From CAZUGO01 sp964619935 (GTDB lineage Bacteria > Planctomycetota > Phycisphaerae > UBA1845 > CAIVHJ01), in NCBI GenBank assembly GCA_964619935.1, contig CAZUGO010000014.1:1-64000 (forward strand): a DNA stretch of 64,000 nucleotides. The letters run 5' to 3'. The notes under the pieces are model-generated. The model saw nothing but the letters and a program-made list of their open reading frames with translations. It ran no database searches and was not told the DNA's origin. Every line of letters starts with the position of its first letter. The first letter of the stretch is position 1. A program made the translations under genes and the position numbers. Shown here piece by piece: positions 36,973-45,753 of this stretch.

Positions 36973-39006
36973 ATGCCCGATTACCCGATTGAGAATACTC
37001 GGAATCTCGCCCTTATCGGACACAACAGCGCCGGCAAGACCAGCCTGGCCGAAGCCCTGCTCTTCAAGGCCGGGGCGACCCGCCGCCTGGGCGGTGTCAA
37101 CGACAAGACCTCGCACCTCGACTTTACGGACGAGGAGAAGGAGAAAGGCTGCTCGCTGGACTCAGCAGTGTGCTACCTGACTCACGACCGCCATCACATC
37201 AACCTCATCGACACGCCCGGCGCCCTGGATTTTGCCGGCCTGGCCATCAGCGCCCTGGCGGGTGCCGACACCGCGGCCGTGGTCATTTCGGCCCGGGACG
37301 GCATTCAGGTCAATACCCGCAAGCTGATGGAACGCGCGGTGGCCTCCGGCATCGGGCGCATGATCGTGGTCAACAAGATCGACGCCGACAATGTCAATTT
37401 CGAGGAACTGGTCGGGCAGATCCAGGAATCCTTCGGCAGCGAGTGCGTCTGCCTGAACCTGCCCGCCCCCAATGGCACGGCGGTGGTCGACTGCTACCCC
37501 AGCGGCAGCGGAACCCCCGCCTTTGGCGACGTTGCCCAGACCCACGAGAAGATCGTCGAGGCGATTGTGGGCGTGGACGACGAACTAATGGAGAAGTACC
37601 TCGGCGGCGAACTGACGGAAGAGGAACTCCAGTCGGCGGCCGGCCGAGCCGTCGCCGCCGGAACGCTGGTGCCGATCCTGTTCACCAATGCCGCCAACGA
37701 CGTCGGCATCACCGAGCTGCTCAACGCCATCGTGGCGGTGTGCCCCAGCCCGTTGAGCGCCAAGGTCCGCGAGATGCAAATCGACGGCACCCCGCACCCG
37801 GTGGCCGTCGCCGCCGATGCGCCGTTCGTCGGCCAGGTGTTCAAGGTGACCTGCGACCCCAAGAGCAACATCAAGTACAGCGTCATCCGCTGCCTGACCG
37901 GCAAGCTGACCTCCGAGAACACCATCTACACCCCCGGTGAACGCAAAGGCCTGAAGCCGGGACACCTCCACGTCATGCAAGGCGCTGAGCACGCCGAGGT
38001 CGCTGACTGCCAGGCGGGCGATATCATCGCCCTCGCCAAACTGGACCTGTCCATCGGCGATGTGCTGTACTGCGGCCAGGGCGGCCCCATCGAGATGCCG
38101 CGGTATCCGACGCCCATGTTCTCGCTGGCCATCGAACCCGAGTCACGCGGCGATGCCGATAAGATCTCCACGGCCCTCCACAAGTTCACGGAGGAAGACC
38201 CCTGCTTCACCGCCAATCGCGACGCCGCCACCGGGGAATTGGTCATCAACGGAATGGGCGATAACCATCTGCGAACCATGTTGGCACGCATGGAGCGCTT
38301 CTTCAAGCTGCGGGTGAACACCCATCCGCCGCGCATCCCCTACCGCGAGACCGTCCTCGGATCGATCAAGGACGTCGAGTATACCCACAAGAAGCAAAGC
38401 GGTGGGGCCGGCCAGTTCGCCCGCGTGATCATCGCCATGGAACCGAACGAGCGCGGCGAAGGCTACGAGTTCGTCGACGACATCTTCGGCGGGGCCATCG
38501 ACCAGCAGTTTCGTCCCAGCGTCGACAAGGGCGTCCGGGCCGCCATGGCCGAGGGCGTGCTCGCCGGGTACCCGGTGGTCGACCTCAAGGTGCACCTCAC
38601 CGACGGCAAGACCCACCCCGTGGACAGCAAGGACATCGCCTTCCAGATCGCCGGCAAACAAGCCTTCCGTGAAGCCTTCATGCGCTGCAAACCGATTCTG
38701 CTGGAACCCGTTGTGGACATCGAGGTCACCGTCCCCGCCGATAACGTCGGCGACATCCAGGGCGATCTGGCCGCACGCCGCGGTCGACCGGTGGGTCAGG
38801 ACGTCATCCCCGGAGGCTTCGCCGTCATCAAGGCCCAGGTCCCTCTGGCCGAGGTCGCCAACTACAACTCTTCCTTGTCCAGCATCACCGGGGGCCAGGG
38901 CACCTATACCATGGAGCTGTCGCACTACGATCCCGTACCCGGGAACGTCCAGCAACAAATCATCGACAAGGCCAAACAGGACAAGGAAGCCGCGTCGGCA
39001 CACTAG
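36973..39006 (+). CDS. elongation factor G-like GTPase (EF-G2 type)
   Basis: A 677-residue translational GTPase with the full EF-G domain order: G domain, II, III, IV and V. The P-loop is GHNSAGKTSL, G3 is DTPG, and G4 is VNKID. The switch I/II neighbourhood is KGCSLDSAV instead of the canonical RGITIxSA. The conserved EF-G P-loop histidine context is altered too (GHNSAGKT rather than GHIDAGKTT). The block DELMEKYLGGELTEEEL matches EF-G2-type proteins. These changes suggest a paralogue rather than the housekeeping translocase, perhaps acting in recycling or stress; the main fusA would lie elsewhere. The ATG at 36973 has a good -10 upstream. Confidence 0.87.
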   Translation: MPDYPIENTRNLALIGHNSAGKTSLAEALLFKAGATRRLGGVNDKTSHLDFTDEEKEKGCSLDSAVCYLTHDRHHINLIDTPGALDFAGLAISALAGADTAAVVISARDGIQVNTRKLMERAVASGIGRMIVVNKIDADNVNFEELVGQIQESFGSECVCLNLPAPNGTAVVDCYPSGSGTPAFGDVAQTHEKIVEAIVGVDDELMEKYLGGELTEEELQSAAGRAVAAGTLVPILFTNAANDVGITELLNAIVAVCPSPLSAKVREMQIDGTPHPVAVAADAPFVGQVFKVTCDPKSNIKYSVIRCLTGKLTSENTIYTPGERKGLKPGHLHVMQGAEHAEVADCQAGDIIALAKLDLSIGDVLYCGQGGPIEMPRYPTPMFSLAIEPESRGDADKISTALHKFTEEDPCFTANRDAATGELVINGMGDNHLRTMLARMERFFKLRVNTHPPRIPYRETVLGSIKDVEYTHKKQSGGAGQFARVIIAMEPNERGEGYEFVDDIFGGAIDQQFRPSVDKGVRAAMAEGVLAGYPVVDLKVHLTDGKTHPVDSKDIAFQIAGKQAFREAFMRCKPILLEPVVDIEVTVPADNVGDIQGDLAARRGRPVGQDVIPGGFAVIKAQVPLAEVANYNSSLSSITGGQGTYTMELSHYDPVPGNVQQQIIDKAKQDKEAASAH

Positions 39007-39081
39007 GGCCGCTGGTTGGAAGCAGTTGCGCAGCGCGCCGCTCGGGCAGCCCCCCCAGGCGGCCGCCCGCAGGGCCGCGAC

Positions 39082-39531
39082 TCACATCGAACCGTTGTTT
39101 TCAAATGCGGTGATCTTGTTGAGGCGCCGCTCGTGGCGGCCCCCATCAAACGGCGTCCCCAACCACACATCCATAACCCGCTCGATCAGGGATTCGCTGA
39201 TCAGATCGCACGGCAGACAGAGGATGTTGGCGTCGTTGTGCCGCCTGGCCATCTCAGCGGTCAGTTCGTCGTGACACAAGGACGCTCGAATGCCGTGGAC
39301 TTTGTTCGCGGTGATGGACATGCCGATCCCCGTGCCACAGCACAGGATGCCGCGGTCGCTTTCGCCGTGCGAGACGGAAACGGCAGCGGGAATCGCGGCA
39401 TCCGGATAGTCACAACTCTCGCCGGAGGGACAACCGTAGTCCATCACCGTCACGCCGCGCGATTCCAGGAGGACCTTGATGCGCTCCTTGGCGGCGAAGC
39501 CACGGTGGTCACTACCGATGGCGACTTTCAT
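39082..39531 (-). CDS. rpiB: ribose 5-phosphate isomerase B
   Basis: Interconverts ribose 5-phosphate and ribulose 5-phosphate in the pentose phosphate pathway. The 149-residue protein shows GSDHRGF at the N-terminus, the active-site Cys in ILCCGTGIGMSITANK, and HDELTAEMARRHNDANILCL with the general-acid histidines. The ATG at 39531 overlaps the upstream TsaC-phosphatase stop as ATGA, so expression is coupled. The order tsaC, LMW phosphatase, rpiB matches Bacillus subtilis ywlC-ywlE-ywlF in content. Confidence 0.94.
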   Translation of the reverse strand: MKVAIGSDHRGFAAKERIKVLLESRGVTVMDYGCPSGESCDYPDAAIPAAVSVSHGESDRGILCCGTGIGMSITANKVHGIRASLCHDELTAEMARRHNDANILCLPCDLISESLIERVMDVWLGTPFDGGRHERRLNKITAFENNGSM

Positions 39532-40652
39532 AGCAGGATCTCCGTCATGCGGGTCTCCAGACACGAGGCAATCTGGTCGCGGCATGCCTGGTAAACCGCC
39601 GGTGACGCCCCAATCGGATCTTCAATCGCACAATCTCTCCCCAGCAGATGGACCTTGTCGGCGGACTGCGAATCACGGGCCAGCACCGCCTGGCGGTGCG
39701 CCTCGGTCATCACCAGAATGACCTGGGCCTCGCGGATCATCTCCGTGGTGAGGGCCACCGCACGGTGCCCGGAAATGTCCACCTGACGCTCAGCGAGGAC
39801 CTGCACCGCCTCCGGGGTCGGAGGCATGCCATCGGCGGCCGCCGTCCCCGCCGACACCACCCGGTATCCCCGAGCCTCCAGGTCCTCGTGGGCGCACCCC
39901 AGATGCGTCGCCAAGAGCGCCCGCAGCAGCCCTTCGGCCATCGGGCTGCGGCAGGTGTTGCCGGTACAGACAATCAGGATGCTGTTGGAGGCCCAGCGCC
40001 GCACCGTCCGTTCGTCGATGACCCCGCGACGCACGATTTCAGGAACGCCATCGGTCACCCGAACAATGGTCGAAGCGCCGCCATAACGCGTCTTGCCGCC
40101 ATCCACCAGCACGTCGACGTGGCCGCCCAGGGCATCCTCAACGGCATCCGCCGCGGTCGGCGGCGGCGCACCGGCCCGGTTGGCACTTGACGCCACCACC
40201 ACGCAACCGGCCTCGTTAATCACATCACAAGCCACTCGGCAATCCGGATAGCGCAGCCCCACGGTGCCCCGATAGTAGATCCGTTCCTGCAGGCCCGGCT
40301 CGCGGCCTTGAAGCACGTGGACCCCCGCCAGGTGGTCTACCGCGAACAGCAGGGTCAATGGACCAGGCCAGCCCCGGGTCATCAACCGCCGGCCCGCCCC
40401 AGAAACCGCCGGCACATAACCATCCGCCGCCTCCCGGCGACCGATGTGCACGGTCAACGGGCCCTGTTCCTCCCGCCGCTTGAGCGCACGCAACCGGCGG
40501 ACCGCGGCCGCCTGCTCCGCCGAAGCAGCCAGGCCGTACACCGTTTCGGTCGGGAGCACCACCAACCCTCCATCACGAAGAATCCCTCCCGCAGTTCGGA
40601 CTGTCTCCCAGTAACGGTTGTCAGACGTGGCGCTTAGGATCTTGGTGGTCAT
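39528..40652 (-). CDS. fusion: TsaC/Sua5 threonylcarbamoyl-AMP synthase + LMW phosphatase
   Basis: Two enzymes in one 374-residue chain. Residues 1 to about 215 are a YrdC/Sua5 domain making threonylcarbamoyl-AMP for the tRNA t6A modification: TETVYGLA, WPGPLTLLF, VVASSANRAGAP and STIVRV are present. The last 150 residues are a low-molecular-weight phosphatase with the P-loop CTGNTCRS (Cys229 to Ser236) and the acid aspartate in IEDPIGASP. The second Thr of the loop (Thr233) is the residue that gives YwlE its phosphoarginine specificity, where tyrosine phosphatases usually have Ile. Arginine phosphatase activity is thus a reasonable inference. It is coupled to rpiB by ATGA. Confidence 0.9.
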   Translation of the reverse strand: MTTKILSATSDNRYWETVRTAGGILRDGGLVVLPTETVYGLAASAEQAAAVRRLRALKRREEQGPLTVHIGRREAADGYVPAVSGAGRRLMTRGWPGPLTLLFAVDHLAGVHVLQGREPGLQERIYYRGTVGLRYPDCRVACDVINEAGCVVVASSANRAGAPPPTAADAVEDALGGHVDVLVDGGKTRYGGASTIVRVTDGVPEIVRRGVIDERTVRRWASNSILIVCTGNTCRSPMAEGLLRALLATHLGCAHEDLEARGYRVVSAGTAAADGMPPTPEAVQVLAERQVDISGHRAVALTTEMIREAQVILVMTEAHRQAVLARDSQSADKVHLLGRDCAIEDPIGASPAVYQACRDQIASCLETRMTEILL

Positions 40653-41112
40653 TGCAACAGGTTAACCAGTCATTATCCTGAATCCGCCCGACAGTGTCAA
40701 TCGAGCCCCCACACCAGGCACACACCAGGCACACCAGGCGGACAGCAAGCCACCCGCGGGCCACCTGGGTACCGTCCGATCCCCGGGGGGTGAAGTGTAC
40801 CAGACCTCGGACCGCCACCAGCCGCCCATTTCGGCCGGCCGGCCCCAAATTCTCAGGACGACCGCCCCTTCTGGCAGTCAACAGTCGGTTCCGGCGGAAC
40901 CAGTATCGGACGCCCAGTCTTGCAGCGGCCCGCCGGCGACGCACACCCCGTGATCGGACGGGCCCGAGCGCAGGACCCGACCGGCGCTTTGGGCCGCGAA
41001 CGGCCGCGGTTTCCACAATCCCGCGGGTGCCGTCCGCCCGAAGGCGCCGCCGAAACGTATAGTGAACGTGGCAAGGGCGCGGCAGGGCCGGGCACCGCCA
41101 TGGACCACTCCC
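40653..41112. other. non-coding gap with short direct repeats
   Basis: A 460-base divergent gap between the TsaC fusion and the PAS kinase. It has three copies of ACACCAGGC at 40711-40719, 40722-40730 and 40731-40739. No gene, strong promoter or known RNA is recognisable, though it must contain promoters for both flanking genes. Confidence 0.55.
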
Positions 41113-42420
41113 ATGTTCAAGACCATCAAGAGAGCGCTGCCGGTCACGGTGTTCATCACCCTGGCCACCGGCTCGATGGGGCTGTCCCTGCAAGCGTCGC
41201 CGATGGCCATCCTGACCGGCGGGCTGGGCGCCGCCTTGGTCACCGCCTTGTTGCTCTACGCCGTGATCAATTGGGATGACGCCTTTCAGCACAAACGGAA
41301 GGAAACATTGCAGTTGGCAAGCGTGGTCAACCACACCATGGATGCGGTTGTGATCTTCGATGCCCGCGGCCGGGTCCTGTACGCCAACCCATCCGCGCAG
41401 GACACCTATGAACTCAAGGATCGCAGCGATTGCCCGGCGGACATCACCATCCTGGGACTGTCGGCGATCGAAGGCGCAGCCGTTCGCGAACAGGTGCTCG
41501 GCGGTGGCGGGCTGTGGCACGGTGAGATCACCCGAATCGGGACACCGGGCAAACAACGGGTCGATCTGGTCGGGATCTTCCGGTTGGACGAGTTCCAGGG
41601 CCACCTGCCGGCGCTGGTCTCGATCAGCCGTGACCTCACCGCCCGCAAGCACCTCGAACGTCGGCTGCAGCACAGCCAAAAGCTGGCGGCGGTCGGTGAG
41701 CTGGCGGCCGGCATCGCCCACGAAATCAACAACCCCATGGCGGCCATCCAAAGCCAGGTCGGCCTGGCCGGCGACCTGTTGAGCCTGCACGGCGGCGGCG
41801 ACAGCAGCCCGGAAGTGCTGAAGTGCCTGGGCGAAGCCGACCGCCAGATCAAACGCTGCAGCAACATCGTGGACTCACTGTTGCGCTTCTCACGGCATGA
41901 CGGCGTGCGGCTCACCTGCATGGACCCGCGAAGCCCCGTCCAGCAGGCGGTCGAGTTTGTGCGCTGCTTGTCCCGCATGCAGCGCCTGCAACTCACCTGC
42001 ACGCTGGACGAGGGGCTGCCGCGCATCCAGTCCGACCCGGACAGCGTCACCCAGATCCTGGTCAACCTGATTATCAACGCGGCCGACGCCACCCATCATT
42101 GTGGGCCCGTCCAGGTCCGCTGCCGACGATACAGCGACGAGTTCATCGCTATGGAGGTCGCCGACGGTGGGTCGGGCATCGCTGCGGAGATTCGGGATCG
42201 GATCTTCGAGCCGTTCTTCACCACCAAGTCGCCCGGCGCGGGCACCGGCTTGGGGTTGTCCATTTCCTACGGCTTGGCACGCGCGCTCGGCGGTGAACTC
42301 CATCTGGAGGGACGTCGCGCCGGCGGCACCTGCGCCACGCTGTGCTTGCCGGTACGGGGTCCATCCGCCGCCGCGAACAGCCGATCTGCGGCCGGCGGCA
42401 CGCAACCCGCCTGCCACTGA
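41113..42420 (+). CDS. membrane-bound PAS sensor histidine kinase
   Basis: A 435-residue sensor kinase. An N-terminal hairpin of two hydrophobic segments (PVTVFITLATGSMGLSLQ and AILTGGLGAALVTALLLYAV) anchors it. A PAS domain follows (SVVNHTMDAVVIFDARGRVL, about residues 66-180). Next is a HisKA domain with H-box GELAAGIAHEINNPMAAI and a HATPase domain with N-box VNLIINAADATHH and GTGLGLSISYGLA. It converges on the receiver genes 42430-43725 with a 9-base gap, so it belongs to the same island. The start ATG (41113) lacks a clear Shine-Dalgarno. It has no receiver or output domain of its own and probably phosphorylates one of the neighbouring receivers. Confidence 0.88.
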   Translation: MFKTIKRALPVTVFITLATGSMGLSLQASPMAILTGGLGAALVTALLLYAVINWDDAFQHKRKETLQLASVVNHTMDAVVIFDARGRVLYANPSAQDTYELKDRSDCPADITILGLSAIEGAAVREQVLGGGGLWHGEITRIGTPGKQRVDLVGIFRLDEFQGHLPALVSISRDLTARKHLERRLQHSQKLAAVGELAAGIAHEINNPMAAIQSQVGLAGDLLSLHGGGDSSPEVLKCLGEADRQIKRCSNIVDSLLRFSRHDGVRLTCMDPRSPVQQAVEFVRCLSRMQRLQLTCTLDEGLPRIQSDPDSVTQILVNLIINAADATHHCGPVQVRCRRYSDEFIAMEVADGGSGIAAEIRDRIFEPFFTTKSPGAGTGLGLSISYGLARALGGELHLEGRRAGGTCATLCLPVRGPSAAANSRSAAGGTQPACH

Positions 42421-42429
42421 CCAACCCCA

Positions 42430-43242
42430 TCAACGGCCTCGGCGGGCGGCGCCGAGGTGGTCTTCGATCATCGAGCGCAGCTGGGCGGTGTCTACCGGTT
42501 TGTTGACCCAGCACTCGGCACCCAGCCGCAGAATGTCGCGTTGCACGCCGCAGTCGGTCAGACCCGACAGAATGATGACCGGGATCTCGCGGGTCATCGG
42601 GTTCGATTTGAGCTTGCCCAGGATGGTGTTGCCCATAGCCTCGGGCATCCGGTAGTCCAGCAGGATCAAGTCCGGTGCCGACTTGAGGGCCATCCAGTAG
42701 CCCTGCATTCCACCGTCGGCCGTCAGGACCGCATAGCCCGCGGACTTCAGCCGAATGCCCAGCGCCCGGGCCCAATCCACATCGTCGTCGATCAGCAGGA
42801 GGGTGGGCCGCCCCACCGACGACGAAGGTGCTGCGGCTGCCGGGGCCGCGGCGCCGGGCAGATCCAGCAGCCGCCGGATCAGGGGTTCGAGATGTGGCCA
42901 GGCCTCGGTATCCTTGGCGACGAAGTGCGCCCCGACCCGGGCACAGCGGGCCCGCGTGGCTTCATCGGTGTGCCCGGTCAGCAACACTACCGGCAGCGGT
43001 GGGAGCTGGGGGTCGGTCTTGATCAGGTCGCACAGGGTCAACCCATCGGCACCCGGCATGTCCAGATCCAGAAGCACCAGGTCGGGCGGCCGGCCCGGGT
43101 CGCGGATCACCGCCAGCGCCTCGGCGGCACTGCCGGCCTCGCAGACCTGCACGCCGAGCTGCCCGCAGCGCACCCCGAGGGCGCGAACTACGGCCGGTTC
43201 ATCATCAACCACCAGGATTCGCTTGGCCGATGGAGCGGGCAT
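42430..43242 (-). CDS. tandem dual-receiver protein
   Basis: A 270-residue protein with two complete receiver domains joined by an Ala/Pro linker (about residues 128-143) and no output domain. In the first, ILVVDDEP gives the acidic pair, LLDLDMPG the phospho-Asp, LLTGHTD the Thr, and FVAKDTE the Lys. In the second, LLLIDDDV, LLDYRMPE, ILSGLTD and VNKPVDT fill the same roles. Both are therefore likely phosphorylatable. It lies 51 bases after the 43294-43725 receiver gene. Likely a phosphorelay hub or phosphate sink, or a protein-interaction output; the target is not visible. Confidence 0.9.
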   Translation of the reverse strand: MPAPSAKRILVVDDEPAVVRALGVRCGQLGVQVCEAGSAAEALAVIRDPGRPPDLVLLDLDMPGADGLTLCDLIKTDPQLPPLPVVLLTGHTDEATRARCARVGAHFVAKDTEAWPHLEPLIRRLLDLPGAAAPAAAAPSSSVGRPTLLLIDDDVDWARALGIRLKSAGYAVLTADGGMQGYWMALKSAPDLILLDYRMPEAMGNTILGKLKSNPMTREIPVIILSGLTDCGVQRDILRLGAECWVNKPVDTAQLRSMIEDHLGAARRGR

Positions 43243-43293
43243 AGACCTCTCAGGAGCACCTGATCCGCAGCAACATGCTGCCGGGCTCGGGAC

Positions 43294-43725
43294 TCACTCA
43301 CGGGGTTCCGGCCAGGGATCAGCGTTCTGGGCGGCCGCCTCACCGGCGGCCGGCGGCAGTCCCAAACGCGCGCAGATCAGGGCCTTCAATTCGGACCAGC
43401 ATTGCGGCGACTTGACCACGTAGGGAACCCCCAGTTCCTCCGCCCGCCGCCGGCCATCCTCCACCCGCCGCCCGCTGAGGATGATAATCGGAATGCGCGA
43501 CAGCCGGGGGTCAGATAACAACATCTGTGACGCACTCAAGCCGTCGCCGGCCGGCATGGTCACATCCATGATCACCAGATCGGGCGGATCCTTATGGATC
43601 ATGACCAGCGCCTGCATGGCGTCGGCGGCGTGCCGGACCTCCAAGCCTAGATGCCGGCAGCGCACCGTGAGCACCCGGGTCAGCGCCGGATCGTCATCGG
43701 CGATGAGCACGGATCGTGGCCTCAT
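43294..43725 (-). CDS. single-domain response regulator (receiver)
   Basis: A 143-residue stand-alone receiver. LIADDDPAL gives the acidic pair, VIMDVTMPAGDG the phospho-Asp, ILSGRRV the Ser/Thr position and YVVKSPQ the Lys. A short Pro/Ala/Glu tail follows and there is no output domain. The start overlaps the stop of the next upstream receiver gene as ATGA. The helix after the phospho-Asp differs in sequence from the other receivers here, so partner choice probably differs. Confidence 0.88.
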   Translation of the reverse strand: MRPRSVLIADDDPALTRVLTVRCRHLGLEVRHAADAMQALVMIHKDPPDLVIMDVTMPAGDGLSASQMLLSDPRLSRIPIIILSGRRVEDGRRRAEELGVPYVVKSPQCWSELKALICARLGLPPAAGEAAAQNADPWPEPRE

Positions 43726-44117
43726 TGGGCAGACCCCGCTGCGCCGGGTGGATCCAACACCTGGCGGATGGCATCCAGCAAGGCCTGCGAATCGAACGGT
43801 TTCTCCAAAAAGAAGCGACCGCCCGCATTCAAGGCGGTGCGCTTGGCGGTCTCCTGGGCGTTGGCCGACACGAAGATCACCGGAACCCTGGCCAAGCGGT
43901 CATCCTGCTTCATGCGCCTGAGGACCTCCAGCCCATCGATGCCCGGCATGCGGATGTCCAGCAACAACACATCGGGCGGAGCTTGGGCCAGCTTGACCAG
44001 CCCGGATTCACCGTCGTGGGCCACATCCAGCAGGTACCCGGCAGCCTGCAACCGGATCGACAGGGCCAAGGCCACATGCCGATCGTCGTCAATGATGAGC
44101 ACTTTCCTGGCTGACAT
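43722..44117 (-). CDS. single-domain response regulator (receiver)
   Basis: A 131-residue CheY-like receiver. LIIDDDRHV, LLLDIRMPGIDGLEVL (phospho-Asp), FVSANAQET and FFLEKPFDS are all intact. The ATG at 44117 was chosen for its GGAAGG upstream. It overlaps the end of the upstream hybrid kinase by 29 bases. The stop is coupled to the next receiver by ATGA. No output domain. Probably takes phosphate from the neighbouring kinases. Confidence 0.88.
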   Translation of the reverse strand: MSARKVLIIDDDRHVALALSIRLQAAGYLLDVAHDGESGLVKLAQAPPDVLLLDIRMPGIDGLEVLRRMKQDDRLARVPVIFVSANAQETAKRTALNAGGRFFLEKPFDSQALLDAIRQVLDPPGAAGSAQ

Positions 44118-45753
44118 CGCATCCTTCCACCGGAACGTCCGGAAACAGGGCCGCGAAGGTTTCGATGATCTCCTGGCGGTGGCCGGCAGTATCCCAAGCA
44201 TGCAGAATCTCGAATGACAAATCAACGGTGCTGCCCGGGGACCGCCGCAACTCCTCCCGGTTCTTGGTGGCCAGGCGGCTCACCAGGGCCTGCGGCTCGT
44301 TGGTCAGGGCCACGACAATCACGTCGTTGTGGCCCGGACGTTCAAACACCAGGTCGAACGGCGACAGCGAATGCACCACGAAACTCTGAATGTGGCTGCT
44401 GATCCCGGCGGTCGCAACGGTGCTGTGCGCCCGAATGAGGGTCAGGTGCTGCCCATGATCATCGAAGGTCGCCCGGCGATCCAGGAAGCGATTGATCAGG
44501 GCCCGATGATCGAACACCGGCAGGGTGAACGAAAAGGTACTGCCGCGGCCCGGTTCGCTGTCGACCGAGACTTCGCCGAGATTGAAGTTGACCAGTTCCT
44601 TCACGATGTTCAGGCCCAGCCCGAAACCCTTGGTGCTGGAACGAGCGGCATCGCCCACCTGGCAGAAACGATCGAAGATCATCTTAAGATTCTCGGGTGC
44701 GATGCCCGGCCCCCGATCGGTCACCCCCACCACCACTTCCTGCGGGTCCGGACGGTGCCGGGCCCAGATGCGAATGTCCTGATCGGAGAACTTGGTGGCG
44801 TTGACCACCAGGTTGATCAGCACTCGGCCGACCTTTTCCTGATCGCAGAACACGTCCGGCAGGTCGCCGGGATCGTCGATGTGCAGCGTTACCTGGCAAC
44901 TGCGGGCCTTCTGCTCCAACAAGTCGCGCACTTGCGAAACGACGTCCGAGAACCGGCAGCGCACCCGGGCCACGCGCAACAGCCCGGCTTCGATCTTGCT
45001 GATGTCCAGCATGTCGTCGACCATCTGGGCCAGATCGTTGGTCTTGGCCATGGCGATCAGCAGATACTCGCGCTGCTGCTCGTTCACTTGGCCGGCCAGC
45101 CCGTCCAGCACGATGGACAGGAATTCCTTGATCACCGTCAGCGGCGTGCGCATCTCGTGGGAGACGTTGTCCACGAAGCGGTGAGCGGTCTCGTACAGCT
45201 CGGACAACCGCCGGTTCTTGTTCTTGAGCTGGATGTGGGAAGCCTCGATGGCTTGGTTGGCCCGCCGCAACTGGGCGTTCTTGGTCTGCAGCCGCTCGTT
45301 CAACTCGGTGGTCCGGCGCGCTTGCTGCTCTTCCTGCTCTCGCAGATATTCCAACTCCTTCTCGTTGTTCCACTTCTCGACGGCCCGGGTGGCGGTCGGG
45401 ACGACGTCGTCGAAGAATCCGTCCACGGCGTCCTTGACGATGAAGTCGACTGCTCCCGCCCGCATGGCCGCGGCGGCCACCCGGACATCCTGCGAGGCCG
45501 TGAGGATGACCACCGGTGCGTCGCAACCGGCTTTGCGAAACTCGTCGATCAGGTCCACGCCGTAGCCGTCGGGCAGGCCGTGATCCAGGAAGATGGCGTC
45601 AGGGGTCTGGCGCTGTACCGAGGCCAACGCCGTGCCTCCGTCGCGAGCCCACTCCACCACAAAGTGCGGGCTGAGTTCGCCGCTGATCAGGTCGACCAGC
45701 ACCTCGTCGTCGTCAACCATCAGGATGGTGGGCTTGCGCGGTTCGAGGGTCAC
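44089..45753 (-). CDS. hybrid REC-histidine kinase with extra C-terminal domain
   Basis: A 554-residue soluble protein with an N-terminal receiver (ILMVDDDE, FLDHGLPDGYG, VILTASQD, FIVKDAV). A coiled-coil of about 60 residues (LEYLREQEEQQARRTTELN onwards) follows. Next come a HisKA domain (FVDNVSHEMRTPLTVIKEF) and a HATPase domain (INLVVNATKFSDQD, GFGLGLNIVKEL). The last 125 residues form a further domain with a pattern like a degenerate GGDEF domain, where the catalytic GGDEF is replaced by RPGHNDVIVVAL. The GTG at 45753 overlaps the upstream kinase stop as GTGA. The receiver-first order suggests it is driven by another kinase, probably the one upstream. Confidence 0.85.
   Translation of the reverse strand: MTLEPRKPTILMVDDDEVLVDLISGELSPHFVVEWARDGGTALASVQRQTPDAIFLDHGLPDGYGVDLIDEFRKAGCDAPVVILTASQDVRVAAAAMRAGAVDFIVKDAVDGFFDDVVPTATRAVEKWNNEKELEYLREQEEQQARRTTELNERLQTKNAQLRRANQAIEASHIQLKNKNRRLSELYETAHRFVDNVSHEMRTPLTVIKEFLSIVLDGLAGQVNEQQREYLLIAMAKTNDLAQMVDDMLDISKIEAGLLRVARVRCRFSDVVSQVRDLLEQKARSCQVTLHIDDPGDLPDVFCDQEKVGRVLINLVVNATKFSDQDIRIWARHRPDPQEVVVGVTDRGPGIAPENLKMIFDRFCQVGDAARSSTKGFGLGLNIVKELVNFNLGEVSVDSEPGRGSTFSFTLPVFDHRALINRFLDRRATFDDHGQHLTLIRAHSTVATAGISSHIQSFVVHSLSPFDLVFERPGHNDVIVVALTNEPQALVSRLATKNREELRRSPGSTVDLSFEILHAWDTAGHRQEIIETFAALFPDVPVEGCDVSQESAHH

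Noticed and set aside
40711..40739. Microsatellite or regulatory array ACACCAGGC x3
   Set aside because: Three short copies with irregular spacing and no other support; recorded only as part of the gap.
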